DNA of 64,000 nucleotides from Mesomycoplasma flocculare ATCC 27399 (GCF_000815065.1 NZ_CP007585.1:62001-126000), one strand, 5' to 3'. Shown: positions 25,243 through 36,266, numbered from the stretch's first letter. Program-made: numbers and translations. Notes: a model not told the origin generated them from the letters alone.

Positions 25243-25756
25243 TATTTTGCATTCCTTTATGGTTTTCTGTTTTATTTTTCAGCGCATTTAGGATGCCTAA
25301 ATGTTTAGCAATTGAATTAAATAATTCAAGTTGTAAGTTTTTACAATTTAAATATTTACCTGATTTTGTTTCGAATAAAATCATTTCAATTTTTAAAAAG
25401 TCATTAATTTCCTGGTTGCGAATTCATCGTGGTTTTACTAAAAAAAGTGCAAAAATTCCGTTAATAATTGAAATTGAGAGGTTAATTCATAAAACAAAAA
25501 TTGGTCATTGGTCAACTTTTGTTCCGTTTTCGTCTAAAGAGATAAAAAAATTAGCAAATGGTTCAAATTCTGGCAATTTTGGTGAAGCTAATTTAAAAAC
25601 TCCCATTAATGTGGATAAAAATCCAAAAAATATGCTAAAAAGTGAGACTATTCAGAATAGAAATTGAAAAATTTTTGCTTTAAAAAGAGTTTTTCGGTAT
25701 AAAAATTTAGCGAATTCATATGCATTTGTTTCAAGGCGAACGTTTTTTACAATCAT
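25232..25756 (-). CDS. two-TM membrane protein, SLATT/DUF4231-like (gene 2 of 3)
   Basis: 174 residues, visible only with UGA=Trp (four such codons). An N-terminal amphipathic stretch (NAYEFAKFLYRKTLFKAKI) precedes TM1 (about 31-54); a 30-residue polar loop (PKLPEFEPFANF...) separates it from TM2 (about 87-106). Then come PRWIRNQEINDFLKIEMILFETKSGKYL and a helical end. The position of the aromatic/acidic helix after TM2 (E..ND.LKIE...F....GKY) is like that of DUF4231 proteins. The ATG overlaps the 3' end of the upstream gene by 10 bp. Confidence 0.72.
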
Positions 25757-26247
25757 TTTTTGCCCCCAAAAACAATTTTTTTTAAAATTTTCAATTTGGA
25801 AATTTCTTTTTTTTGAAAATAAAAATCAGAAATCTTTTCGTAGTCATTTTCAAATTCTTCAAAACTATATTCTTGATTGTTATCAATCTGGAAAAATATA
25901 TAACTAAGTTCTCGTTGGGCCTTTTTATAATCCTTAAATTTCATAATTTCGCGATAAACGGCAAGAAATAAGTTAATAAAAAAAGTAAGGCAAATAAAAC
26001 TAGCCAGAACAATTGTTAATCCAAGGTCGCCAAAAATTGATTTATCTAGTGATTTAATCAATCGATAGCGATTAATTTCGATTATAATTACCGCAATCGC
26101 TAATGATACTACAATTATGTTTGAAAAAAAAATGATTCATTTAACTGTATTCGCTCCATAGTAAGCAATTTTTTGTTTTCTTTTTAGTTCTGATTCCTTA
26201 TTTTCAATGAACTTAGTTAGTCGTTCTATGGTTTCGTTTTGTGACAT
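25747..26247 (-). CDS. two-TM membrane protein, SLATT/DUF4231-like (gene 1 of 3)
   Basis: 166 residues. Begins MSQNETIERLTKFIENKESELKRKQK, TM1 about 37-58, TM2 about 78-100, then a cytosolic helical part rich in Glu, Phe and Tyr (YKKAQRELSYIFFQID...). The ATG at 26247 is well upstream of the TTG a standard reading would pick (26061), because an in-frame UGA lies between. The final codons run W-L then TAA at 25747-25749, overlapping the next gene. First of three overlapping genes, so they form a tightly coupled unit. Confidence 0.72.
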
Positions 26248-26805
26248 TTTTTGCTTTCTTATTTCCAAATTTTATGAATACATTTAGAAATTATTACAGA
26301 TTTTTAAATATAGGTGCTTTAATTTAATTGATTAAAATTAACGTTTTATCACAAATTTTATCATTATATCTTAAATTATTTGCTTAGTTTCATAAAAATA
26401 TTCGATAATTTTTTTAAGCAAATGGAATTGTATCATAAATTAAATAAAATCCTTTTTTCTAGAAATTTTTTCATGGTTATATTATAAAATGTTCAAAGTA
26501 TAATTTTTTATAAAAAATATTACAATTATTCAAAAATAAATTTTTTAGTGAATTAAAAACACAAACCCATAAAAAACCGCTGAATTTATAGAATTTTTTT
26601 GGTATTTGTTAAATTTATAAAAAAATTATGTATAAATTTTATTTTTGAAAATTTAAAAAATATGCTTTCCAAAGTTTATTTTTTTAATCATTAAAATTAG
26701 AAAAAGCTGATTTATTAAAAAAATTTATTTTTCCTTTCAATTAGCATAATTAAAATGGTAAAATTTTAGCTTATTGATAAAGTTAATTGAATTTAGGGAA
26801 GAAAA
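26248..26805. other. 558-bp very A+T-rich intergenic region
   Basis: No coding frame of note on either strand. It holds the divergent promoters for the SLATT-like genes (-) and the permease (+). An exact 9-bp inverted repeat, ATTTGCTTA (26378-26386) and TAAGCAAAT (26415-26423), could form a hairpin with a 28-nt loop. TAAAAT at about 26759-26764 is a possible -10 for the permease. No DnaA-box cluster was seen. Confidence 0.6.
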
Positions 26806-28164
26806 ATGTCTGAAGAAAACAAGAAAAACTCGTTATCTGAGCGTCAGTTTGTTATTTATGGGCTTAATTATGTCGTTGGGTTTGGATTTATTGCTACAAT
26901 TTCACATGTAATTAGCCAAGGCGTTTGGGGAGTTTTGGTTTTTATTCTAACTTCATTAATTACTTTAGCGGTGATTTTTGCTTATGCAAGAGCAGGTCAA
27001 AAATACCAAAATGAAGTTGGTGGTTCGTATGCCTATGCAAAAAAAACCTTTAAAAATTGGCTAGTTTTTTTCCAAGGCTGAAACCAAGTAAGTCAAATTA
27101 TGCTTTTTTCAGCAACAACACCGCTATTTTTTTCAAATTTATTAACTTCTTTTGATTCTGAACGAAAATGAGTTTATGTTGTAATTTCGCTAGTAGTTTA
27201 TATAGGGCTGATTTTAACGGGTGCTTTTGGATTTCGCTTGTCCAAATGGGTTGTTTTTTTAACAGCAATTTTTAAATGACTAACGTTAATAATTGGTTTT
27301 GGTTTAATTATCTACTTAATTAGCAGTTCAAAAAGCTATGGCGAGACTTTTCAAAGCGTTGCTCCGTTCAGCATTTTAACTTTTTCTGGGAGTGTTTTAT
27401 CATTTATTTATTCTTATGGTGGTTTTGAATCACTAGCAACTATTTCGAAAAATGTTGAAACAAAAAGATTTAAAAAAGTTATGATTTTAATCTTTTTGAT
27501 TGTAATCTCAAGTTATTTCCTTTTTTATATTATATTTTTAGGACTGGGTAAGCAATATATATCTGATTTTGGACTTGAAAGTGTTTATAAAGTACTTTGA
27601 GGTTCGGCTGGAGCATCACTTTTTACGATTGGGCTTGCATTTAACAGAATGTCAGGGGCAATTTCATATGTCCAACCAAATGCAAGATTTATTTCACCTC
27701 TTGCTGAAGACGGGTTTTTACCTGCTTGTCTTGCCAAAAAAAACAAATATAACGAATATCAAAATGCAATTTATTTGTCAGTTTTTATTGCGATTTTCTC
27801 AAGTTTAGTTTTCACGATTATACCAGAAATTTTGGGAATAAAAAATTCGTTTAACACAATTTTAAAAGCAGGAAATATTTCATTTTTAGTGAATTATTTA
27901 CTTTGTATTTTTACAGTTTTGGTATGAAAATGGCGAAACAATGAAGATATTCCCCTTTGAGAAACAATAATTTATATTTTAGGAATGATCACAATTTTAT
28001 TCACACTTATTTTTTCACAACTACCTTTTATTGGTTCAGAAAAAGTGTATTTTGAGCAATTTGTTCCTTTAATTAGTTATGTTTTCACAATTTTAGTTGG
28101 CTATTTTGTAAAGTTTATTGTAAAAAAATTAGAAAAACAAAAAAAACCAAAGAAAAATTCCTAA
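26806..28164 (+). CDS. APC-superfamily amino acid permease
   Basis: 452 residues with six or more UGA=Trp codons; a standard reading yields only fragments. A cytosolic N-terminus (MSEENKKNSLSERQF) is followed by about 12 hydrophobic helices. The TM1 signature GLNYVVGFGFIATISHVI resembles the GxG substrate-binding break in TM1 of APC transporters. Later segments include YSYGGFESLATISKNVETKRFKK, typical of TM6 and its following loop, and MSGAISYVQPNARFISPLAEDGFLPA. The C-terminus is Lys-rich. The substrate cannot be told from sequence alone. Preceded by AGGGAAG before the ATG. Confidence 0.9.
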
Positions 28165-28282
28165 CTTTTTCTAATTTAAAATTTTGAAATAATTAATGTT
28201 CTAAATTTGAAATTTAGACACAAAAAATTATTTTTTTGTTTATTTTTTTAATTTCTTATATTCTTATATTAAAAAAATATAG

Positions 28283-28288
28283 TATAAT
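28283..28288 (+). promoter_or_regulatory. -10 box of nox
   Basis: TATAAT 53 bp before the nox ATG. The leader would contain a ten-codon reading frame (28296-28328) ending at TAG next to the AGGAGA ribosome-binding site; I see no evidence it is more than chance. Confidence 0.55.
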
Positions 28289-28340
28289 TTGTTTTATGAA
28301 TTTTTCTTTTATATCTAAAGCAAAATAGGAGATCTGGTTT

Positions 28341-29714
28341 ATGAAAATAATATCAATCGGCACAAACCATGCTGGAACCTCATTTTTAAGAACATTAAAA
28401 ACTATTTTTCCACAGGCAGAACTTGTGTCTTATGATAGAAATACTGACATTTCATTTTTAGGTTGCGGAATTGCGCTTTGAGTTTCAGATGAATTTAGCA
28501 ATCCATCTGGGCTTTTTTATTCAAGTCCTGAGCAATTAAAAGGAATGGGAATTAATGTCAATTTACAACATGATGTCCTTGAAATTGATCGCAAAAATAA
28601 AACAATTACTGTTAAAAATTTAGTTAGTGGAAAAATTTTTAAAGATAGTTATGACAAGCTAGTTTTTGCAGGTGGAACCTGGCCAATAATTCCGCCTTTT
28701 GAAGGAGTAAATCTTGAAAATATTTTGGTTTCAAAAACTTTTACTCATGCAAAAGCAATTAAAGAAAAGGCTATTGACCCTTCAATTAAAAATGTGATTA
28801 TAATTGGTGGCGGTTATATCGGGATTGAATTACTTGAAGCTTTTCATAAATATGGCAAGAAAACTACGCTAATTGATATGCAAGACCGCATTATTCCTAA
28901 CTATTTTGATTACGAATTTACCAGAAAAATGGAAGAAAAAATTCGTGCCGAAGGAATAAATCTTCAGTTTGGGCAAAAAGTTACGCGTTTTATTGCCGAT
29001 GAAAGTGGTAAAAAAGTTGCTTTTGTTGAAACCGATAAAGGGGAATATGCAGCCGATCTTGTAATTTTAGCGATTGGGTTTTTGCCTAATACAAAAATTT
29101 TAACTGATGTTGAAAAATTACCAAATGGCGCAATTAAAGTTGATGAATTTCAACGTTCTCTTAGCGATGAAAATCTTTATGCAATCGGCGATTCTGCGGC
29201 AATGTTTCATAATGTAACACAAAAATATGCGCATATTGCGCTAGCAACAAATGCTGTAAAATCAGGAATTGTTGCTGCTTTCCACATTGCAGGCCGTAAT
29301 GATATTCCTTTTCCAGGTTATGTTGGAACAAATGCAATTTCTGTTTTTGGTTTTAATTATGCCTCAACAGGTTATTGCGAAAGAGGTTGCTCGTTAATAG
29401 GAATTGAAGATATAGCCACTGAATATCTTGAAGATTGAGATCGCCCTGAATTTATGCAAGAAAAGTCAAAAGTTTGGATTAAAATTACCTATCAAAAATC
29501 AACTTTAAAACTAGTTGGAGCGCAAATCGGTTCATATGGTAAACGTTTCAATCACACTGAGGTGATTTATTTCCTTTCACTTGCAATTCAAAAAGGCTTA
29601 AAATTACCTGAAATTGCCCTTTCTGATTTTTACTTTCTTCCACATTTTAACAAACCATTTAATTTCGTAATTCAAGTGATTTTAAATGCGTTAGGTCTTA
29701 GTTATAATAAATAA
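28341..29714 (+). CDS. nox: NADH oxidase (CoA-disulfide reductase family)
   Basis: FAD-dependent enzyme that oxidises NADH, in relatives to water, regenerating NAD+ for glycolysis. 457 residues. It opens IISIGTNHAGTSFLRTL (FAD motif with the conserved His10) and keeps the redox-active Cys42 in SFLGCGIALW. The NAD-binding motif is VIIIGGGYIGIELLEAF, the second FAD motif LYAIGDSA, and a C-terminal dimerisation domain follows. Two UGA codons are Trp, including one just after GCGIAL, so the true ATG at 28341 lies well before the first standard-code start. A strong AGGAGA precedes it. Confidence 0.95.
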
Positions 29715-29785
29715 AAATAAATAAAACGGTATTATTTTTATTAATGTTTTTTTAGCATCTTAAAAGCTAAAAAAGTCTAGTGAAA

Positions 29786-31069
29786 CTATGAAAGAAACAT
29801 TTTTTGGAATTCAGGCTCTGGCTTAATTGAAAAGGTTTTGCTAATCAAGGTTTCAATTTTTTTAAGATCAATTGTATTTGAAGAATATAGGCTGAGAATT
29901 AGTTGGTCTTCTTGGATATAAGTTCCATTTTCGACTTCAAGGCAAATTCCTGCTTCATAGTCAATTTTTTGGTTTAATTTTGTTCGACCGCCACCTAAAA
30001 TAGCGACAATCTTTCCAAAAATTAAAGCATTTTCTCATTTAATATAGCCACTTTGTGGTGCAAAAATTTGTTCTTTATATGCCGGAATTCAAAAATTAGA
30101 TGATTGAATTGTTGTTAAATTTCCACCTTGAGCAGCTACCATTTTTAAAAAAATTTCGCTTGGTTTACCTGATTCGATAATGTTAGCAACTTTTTGGCGC
30201 GCTTTTTCAATTTTGATTTTTTCAATTTCGGATAAAGTTTGCGCGACTAATTCATTTGCAAATTCGCTAAGTTGGGATTGGCTTCCTTGAAGAATTGAAA
30301 GGGATTCGATAATTTCGTTTTTATTGCCAACCATTTTTCCAAGTGGCGCTTCCATGTTGGTAATTTTTACGATTGTTTTTTTGCCAAACTTTTTTCCTAA
30401 CATTTTAATTTTATTTGCTAATTTTTTTGCTTTGGAAAGATCATTCATAAAAGCACCGCTTCCACATTTTACATCAATTACAATAATGTCAGCGCCTGTT
30501 GCAATTTTTTTGGACATAATTGAACTTGCAATTAATGGAATTGATGAAACTGTTCCTGTAACATCACGTAATGCATAGATTTTTTTATCTGCGGGGACAA
30601 GAGCCTTTGACTGAGCGGTAATTGCAAGCCCAATTTTTTGAACTTGTTCTAAAAAACTAGCTTCTGTTAGTTGAGTACGAAAACCGGGAATTGATTCTAA
30701 TTTATCAATTGTACCCCCGGTAAATCCAAGCCCGCGTCCGGACATTTTTGCTACTTTATAACCAAGTGCGGCAAAAATTGGCCCAATAATTAGAGAGATT
30801 TTATCGCCTACTCCGCCAGTTGAGTGTTTGTCGATTTTAGTTCCGCTGATTTTTGAAAGGTTAATTGTTTTTCCTGATGCAATAATTTCGCGAGTGAAAT
30901 AAAAAAGCTCTTCATCGTCAAGTCCGTTAATCAAAATTGCCATTAAAAAAGCTGAAAATTGATAATCACTGATAAGCCCGCTTTGAAAACCGTTGATCAT
31001 AAAGCTGATTTCTTCTTCATTTAGTCGTTGTTTTTGCGCTTTTTTTTCAATTATTTCAAATAAATTCAT
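29786..31069 (-). CDS. deoA: thymidine/pyrimidine-nucleoside phosphorylase
   Basis: Phosphorolysis of deoxythymidine/uridine to base and (deoxy)ribose-1-phosphate, a salvage step. 427 residues with UGA=Trp at two sites in the C-terminal part; a standard reading ends 101 residues early. The signature KIDKHSTGGVGDKISLIIGP (about 80-100) binds phosphate; SGRGLGFTGGTIDKLESIPGF is the second conserved block. The C-terminal domain (GYIKWENALIFGKIVAILGGGR) is complete. ATG follows the deoD stop by 1 bp, with its AGGAG inside the deoD end, so the pair is coupled. Confidence 0.95.
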
Positions 31070-31070
31070 A

Positions 31071-31769
31071 TTAAATTGCTCCTAGGGCAACTTCGAACAT
31101 TTCTATAAATTTTTCCTGTCTTTCAAGGTGGTCAAGTTCTGATTTTGTAATTAGATTATCGGAAATAGTTAAGATTGAAGCTGCTTTTTTTTGTAAATGT
31201 TTTGCGATTGTAAAAAGCGCAAAGGATTCCATCTCAACTGCCTTGGCTTTTGATAAAGAAATTGTTTTTTCTAAATCACGACTTGCATAAAAAACATCGG
31301 TTGAATGAATTCTTATATAAGTCGGATTTAGTTTTAATTTCGTTGCACTATGAAATAAATTTGCAACTAATCCAAGATCAGGGTAAGATAAATGTGACTG
31401 TTTTCCGCTAATAAGCGCAGGAAAAGAACAAGAATCGGATCATGCTGATTTTGTAATTACTAGGTTATAAATTTCAAGATTTTTATCATATGATCCAGCT
31501 GAGCCAACACGAATTATTTTTTCAACATCATAGAACTTAAATAATTCGTAGGCATAAATGCCAATTGATCCTGATCCCATTCCAGATGAGGCGATAGTTA
31601 CTTTTTTACCTTTATATTCGCCAGTAAAAATCAAATTATTACGAACTTTTGAGACTAATTTTACATCTTTTAGAAATTTTTTAGCGATAAATTCTGCCCG
31701 TAATGGATCGCCAGGCATTAACACAATTGGTGCAATCTCGTTTTTTTTAGCTTCAATATGTGGTGTCAT
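31071..31769 (-). CDS. deoD: purine nucleoside phosphorylase
   Basis: PNP/UDP family, hexameric bacterial type, 232 residues. MTPHIEAKKNEIAPIVLMPGDPLRAEFIA holds the phosphate-binding GDPLRA motif; TGEYKGKKVTIASSGMGSGSIGIYAYEL and RVGSAGSY follow, and AVEMESFALF is the ribose-binding Met-Glu motif. ISDNL near the end matches the Asp-base contact region. One UGA codon (after VITKSA) is Trp. Start has AAGGAG 6 bp upstream. It is the first gene of a deoD-deoA salvage operon; promoter at 31796-31801. Confidence 0.95.
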
Positions 31770-31795
31770 TTTTCTCCTTAGACCGTGATATTGAT

Positions 31796-31801
31796 ATTAT
31801 A
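31796..31801 (-). promoter_or_regulatory. -10 box of deoD-deoA
   Basis: TATAAT on the minus strand, 26 bp before the deoD ATG, with AAGGAG between. Confidence 0.6.
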
Positions 31802-32035
31802 ATATAAAAATGCATTTTGGTTAGGATTTTACTAAAAAAGCTTTTAAACTTTACTTTTTGAAGTTATAACAGTTAGTAATAATTCTGAATTTAAGGCTGA
31901 GTAAACTAAAAAACAACTAAAAACTAGACCAAAACTATGATAACTAATGGCATATTTAATTAAATTATATAAATTAAAAATTATTAAGAAAGTAAATGAG
32001 AAAATTATTATAATATAATTAAATAAATTTTACTG

Positions 32036-32111
32036 TTTTTTTGCCAAAAATTGTAAACATCTTTTAGTAAGCTATTTTTTCAAAAAATAGGAGCAATTTT
32101 TGGCAAAAAAA
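32036..32111. repeat. 18-bp exact inverted repeat with inner 9-bp palindrome
   Basis: TTTTTTTGCCAAAAATTG (32036-32053) is the exact reverse complement of CAATTTTTGGCAAAAAAA (32094-32111). Inside the 40-bp loop, CTATTTTTT and AAAAAATAG around 32072-32090 form a second inverted repeat. RNA of this region would fold into a long two-part hairpin. Confidence 0.8.
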
Positions 32112-32255
32112 TCAAAAGCAAGCTTAAACTGCTAAGGGCCAACAAGATTAATGAAATTTAAACTTTGTATGTAATAAAAATAAAAGAAATTTTCAAAAAG
32201 GAAATAAATTAAACCAAAAGGCGATAAACAGCAACTAAATTTTGTGCAAAAGAAG

Positions 32256-32282
32256 AAAAAGCACTGTTTTTTAGTGTTTTTT
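32256..32282 (+). terminator. hairpin terminator, no annotated gene upstream
   Basis: AAAAAGCACT (32256-32265) pairs with AGTGTTTTTT (32273-32282) around a short T-rich loop. No plus-strand coding gene precedes it, so it may end an unannotated RNA or block antisense transcription into secA. Confidence 0.6.
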
Positions 32283-32434
32283 AAATTTAACCTTTTCTGC
32301 AAAATTTTATCACATATTTTTAAACAAACGAAGTAAAGTGGAAAAATTTAGGAAAATTAAGCCAATTTTACTTTTTTTTAAAATTTTTTAACTTTTTAAT
32401 TAATATTAGTAGCAAAACGGAAGCTAGTTTTCGG

Positions 32435-35434
32435 TTAATCGTCAGGTTCTGAGATTTCAATAGCATCTAAACTGTTTTCGTTAGTTCTTTCAAAATTTTT
32501 ATTTTCTTTTGCGTTAGAATTTTCGGTTTGTGTATTATCATTTTCTAAAATGTCCTGAGCATTTTCATTTTTGGATTCAAATAGTATTTTAGCAAAACCA
32601 TCAGGTTCGTTTTTAAAGTCAATAAAATCAATTTTTACTGAATTTTTGTCCTTATTTTCGCTAGCAAGATCATTTTCTTCACCTTCACCTTCACCTAAAA
32701 ACTCATCAAGATTATTATAGTTTTCGATTTCGAAATTTTGTTCTGTTAGTTTTTTGTATTCTCTTTCTTTAATTATTTCAAGTTGCTCTTGGTTCATTTT
32801 TACTAAGATATTACGTTTTTCCTCAAGCGGCATTTCTGTTTTTAGATTAACTAATTTCTTATTTGCAATCTGTCAAAGTTCGAATTCTTCTCTTGAATCC
32901 ACCTTTTCAATTTTAAGCTCAGCAAGCTGATTTGCGATAAACTCGGGTTTATTTTCTTCTTCATTTTTCTTCATAAGTGCAATTCTTTCTTCATTTGTCG
33001 CGATTATTTGTTCAATAATTTCATCAGGTGTGTTTGCTGGGTAAGAAATAGAACTTCCATCTGATAGAATTGCTTGGTGATATTCCATTTTTTCAGCATT
33101 TGAGTTATTGAAAAGTGCAATTATTGCTTGGTAAGCAGATTCTGAAACTAAAATGTTGAATTTTTTTGTCGCTTCTTCGGTAAAAATTTGGTATGGATTT
33201 TTTTGTGAGTATTGAACTAGATTAGCTGAAGATCTCAATTTATCGATACTATCGATATGATTTTGTCATTGGCTATCAAGTGTTGTTAGAATAATTTGGC
33301 GTTCAGATTGGAAATATGTTTCTCCTAAATTTTCTTTTAGCACGGTTTGAATTTGTTCAAAATAAATAGTTTCTAATTTTTTTATTAAAAATTCATTAAG
33401 TTGCTCTAATGGATAATTTTCAATTTCACTATTTTTAAAGTCAAAGCCGGAAATTCGTGATAAATTATCGTTAAGGAAACTTATCAAATTTGTATAGTTA
33501 ATTTCTTGGTTAGGAAATAGAATAAAATCATAGCCAAGAATAATATCAACAGCACGCACGATCATTTTTTGAATGTAATGGTCAAAATTTTCAATTTGAA
33601 GCAAAATGTCTCTTTGAGTGTAAATTAAATCTCTTTGTTGACGGATAACATCATCATAACTAAGAACAGTTTTGCGAATATCGAAGTTAAAACCTTCGAT
33701 TTTCTTTTGAGCTGCTAGTAAAACTGAGTGAATATATTTTCCTTTAATGGCCCCATTTGTACGACCGTATATATCAAAAATTTGTTCAAAACTAGAAAAA
33801 CGTCGTAAAAGTTGATCTTGAAGTGAGATAAAAAAGCGACTTATTCCTGGATCGCCTTGTCTTCCTGAGCGACCACGAAGTTGATTGTCAATCCGTCGTG
33901 ATTCTGCCTTATCGGTTCCAAGAATATAAAGTCCTCCAAGTTGAATTACCCCAGGTTCTAGAATAATATCAGTTCCTCGTCCCGCCATATTTGTTGCAAT
34001 TGTAATTGCATTTTTTCTTCCAGCTTTTGCAATAATTTCTGCTTCAAGTTGGTTTTGTTTCGCGTTTAAAACTGTGTGATAAAGCCCTTTTTGGGTTAAC
34101 ATATCCGAAAGCGTTTCTGAGTCAACAACTTGCGAAGTCCCAATTAAAATTGGTTGACCTTTTTTATGAACTCTTTCAACTTCTGCAATAATTGCTTGAT
34201 TTTTTTGATGTGTTGTTGCGAAAATTTCATCTTTTTCATCTGTGCGAATCATTGGCTTGTTTGTTGGAATTACATTAACTCGCATATTATAAACATCGAT
34301 AAATTCTTGTTCTTCGGTTTTGGCTGTTCCTGTCATTCCGGATAGTTTTTTAAAAAGTCGAAAAAAATTTTGGTAGGTAATTGTTGCAAGTGTTTTTGTT
34401 TCAGGTTCGATTTCAATTCCTTCTTTGGCTTGGATAGCTTGCTGGAGACCTTCAGAATAAGATCTCCCTATCATAATTCTTCCAGTAAATTGATCAACTA
34501 ATTGGATTTTACCGTTTTGAACAATGTATTCAACATCGCGCTTCATAACTTTGTTTGCTCTTAGTGCGTTTTGGATTCTGTGCACTAGTTCAGAGTTCTT
34601 AATTTCGTATAAATTTCTAAGACCAAAAAAAGCGTTCGCCTTATCGATCCCTTTGTCGTTAAGTTTGATCCCTTTAGTTTCTTCATCAATATAAAAATCT
34701 TCTTCAAGAAGTATATTAACAAATTGATTTGCTGATAAATATTGCGCAGGCGAATTATTTTGTCCGCCGCTTATGATTAAAGGAGTTTTTGCTTCGTCAA
34801 TTAAAATTGAATCAATTTCATCGATTAGGCAAAAATTTAGCCCCCTTTGCACTTTCTCGGCTGTTGAAAAAACCATATTATCTCGCAGATAATCAAAACC
34901 TAATTCTGAATGAGTTGAATAAGTAATATCTGCATTATACATTAGCCTTTTTGCATCAGCGTTCATTTCATTTTTGTTAATCCCAACCGAAAGGCCTAAG
35001 AAATTATAGACTTTTCCGTTATCTTCAGCATCGCGTTCTGCCAAATATTCGTTAACAGTTGATACAATTACGCCCTGACCTAAAAGTGCGTTAAGATAAA
35101 CAGGTGGTATTGAAGCGATTGTTTTTCCTTCTCCAGTTTTCATTTCAGCAACTGAACCCATATCAAGAATGAGTCCGCCAAGAATTTGGACATCATAAGG
35201 CGTTTTTCCTAAAATTCGTTTTGTAGCTTCGCGAGCAACCGCGAAAGCTTCAACACGAATATCTTTTAGTTTTTCACCATTTGCAAGTCTTTTTTTAAAT
35301 ATGTTAGTCTGGTTTGCAAGATCATAATCGGTCATAGCACCATAATAACTTCGTTTTTGGTTAATTTGTTTTAAAAGACGGTAGGCTAGACGGAGTTCGG
35401 ATGAGGTTTTAAAGAAGTTAAATAATTTTTTCAT
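32435..35434 (-). CDS. secA: preprotein translocase ATPase SecA with long acidic C-terminal tail
   Basis: Motor of Sec-dependent export. One 999-residue frame; two UGA=Trp codons would otherwise split it into three. Walker A MKTGEGKT (98-105), DEIDSILIDEAKTPLI, TNMAGRGTDI and LRGRSGRQGDPG are classic. The helical scaffold ends WQNHIDSIDKLRSSANLVQYSQKNPYQIF (about 723-751). After about residue 865 an Asp/Glu/Asn-rich, low-complexity tail of about 130 residues follows (LDEFLGEGEGEEND..., ending SEPDD). The zinc-binding CxCxSxxxxHC end of many SecA proteins is absent. Typical SecA is 800-900 residues. Confidence 0.97.
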
Positions 35435-35600
35435 GTTTATTATTTTTTAATTTTTTGAATAAATTTTACCAAAATATTCAAAAAATTAAAAAAGCCAAAT
35501 ATTCAAATATTATTAAGCTTAGATTATTAAACTAAACTAAAATATAAAAAGCACAAAATTTTATAGTTTTTTAATTTTTTTAAAATAAAATATTTTTTTG

Positions 35601-35609
35601 TGGTATAAT
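35601..35609 (+). promoter_or_regulatory. extended -10 promoter (TGGTATAAT)
   Basis: TGG followed by TATAAT, 59 bp before the small gene at 35668. Extended -10 elements compensate for weak -35 boxes. Confidence 0.65.
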
Positions 35610-35667
35610 TATATAGGAATTAAATTCAATTAGACAAAACTCTAAATATTCAAAAAAAGGAGCCAAA

Positions 35668-35949
35668 ATGGCAAAATTCGGAAAAGCCCAGCTTGAATTC
35701 ATAAAAATGGGGTTAGTTGAAAGTTGAGTGAACCAATTAGATGAAGAAGATTTTCTTGTTGTTTATTTACATTTTAAATACGATAGAAAAATGAATATAC
35801 CTTCAATATTTAACGAATCAACTTTTATTGGGCCAACAGAAAGAGAACTAATTTCAAAAATAATCTATAAAGACTTGTATCTTGACAATCAAAAACAGCA
35901 TTTTGAGGCTATTGCTTGCAAGTTAAAACGAAGAAAAACCGATCTTTAA
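35668..35949 (+). CDS. small soluble protein, unknown function
   Basis: 93 residues with one UGA=Trp (LVESWVNQLDEEDF); the standard-code start at 35728 drops the first 20 residues. AAAGGAG lies 6 bp before the ATG, a strong ribosome-binding site for this genome, and an extended -10 promoter and a strong terminator flank it, so it is a well-defended single-gene unit and probably well expressed. No TM segment. The C-terminus is basic (CKLKRRKTDL). I do not recognise a family. Confidence 0.8.
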
Positions 35950-35989
35950 AAAATTAATTAAGACGTTTTTTTATAAATAAATGGAAAAA

Positions 35990-36030
35990 CAAAAAAAAAA
36001 AACGACATTTTGTTTTGTCGTTTTTTTTTG
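35990..36030. terminator. strong bidirectional terminator
   Basis: AACGACA (36001-36007) and TGTCGTT (36016-36022) form the stem; 12 As precede and 9 Ts follow, so it works both for the small gene (+) and for the tRNA cluster (-). Confidence 0.85.
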
Positions 36031-36111
36031 TTTGGATAAATTATTTTTCTTATTTTAAAAAACAAAAAAATACTTTATTTTATAGCATCTTTTTTAGGCC
36101 TTAGAAAGATA

Positions 36112-36187
36112 TGGTGGCTCCGACAGGAATCGAACCAGTGACACACGGTGCTTCAAACCGTTGCTCTACCTACTGAGCTACAGAGCC
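36112..36187 (-). tRNA. tRNA-Phe (GAA)
   Basis: 76-nt cloverleaf with acceptor GGCTCTG/CGGAGCC, anticodon stem ACGGT/ACCGT and loop TTGAAGC (anticodon GAA). CCA is encoded. Last gene of the nine-tRNA cluster. Confidence 0.95.
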
Positions 36188-36188
36188 G

Positions 36189-36264
36189 TGGCGGTCTAGA
36201 CGGGGATCGAACCCGCGATCTCCTCCGTGACAGAGAGGCGTATTAACCACTTTACTACTAGACC
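36189..36264 (-). tRNA. tRNA-Asp (GTC)
   Basis: 76-nt cloverleaf; acceptor GGTCTAG/CTAGACC with discriminator G, anticodon loop CTGTCAC (GTC), encoded CCA. One base from the neighbouring tRNA-Phe. Confidence 0.95.
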
Positions 36265-36266
36265 TT

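Larger units (their letters stand above)
31802..32434. other. 633-bp A+T-rich intergenic region with nested inverted repeats
   Basis: No protein-coding frame is evident. It contains TATAAT boxes near 32009-32017, an exact 18-bp inverted repeat (separate entry) and a terminator-like hairpin at 32256-32282. Together these could delimit a plus-strand transcript of about 260 nt with no recognised RNA family. The secA stop lies at 32435. Confidence 0.55.

Noticed and set aside
25293-25667. 124-residue plus-strand frame
   Set aside because: It is antisense to the minus-strand two-TM gene at 25232-25756, which fits the overlapping operon and has a membrane-protein pattern.
28296-28328. Ten-codon leader peptide before nox
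   Set aside because: It has no ribosome-binding site and no attenuator hairpin, and such short frames are common by chance in A+T-rich DNA.
32435-33238. Two small acidic proteins after secA
   Set aside because: Both are in the secA frame and one begins with the conserved SecA segment LRSSANLVQYSQKNP.
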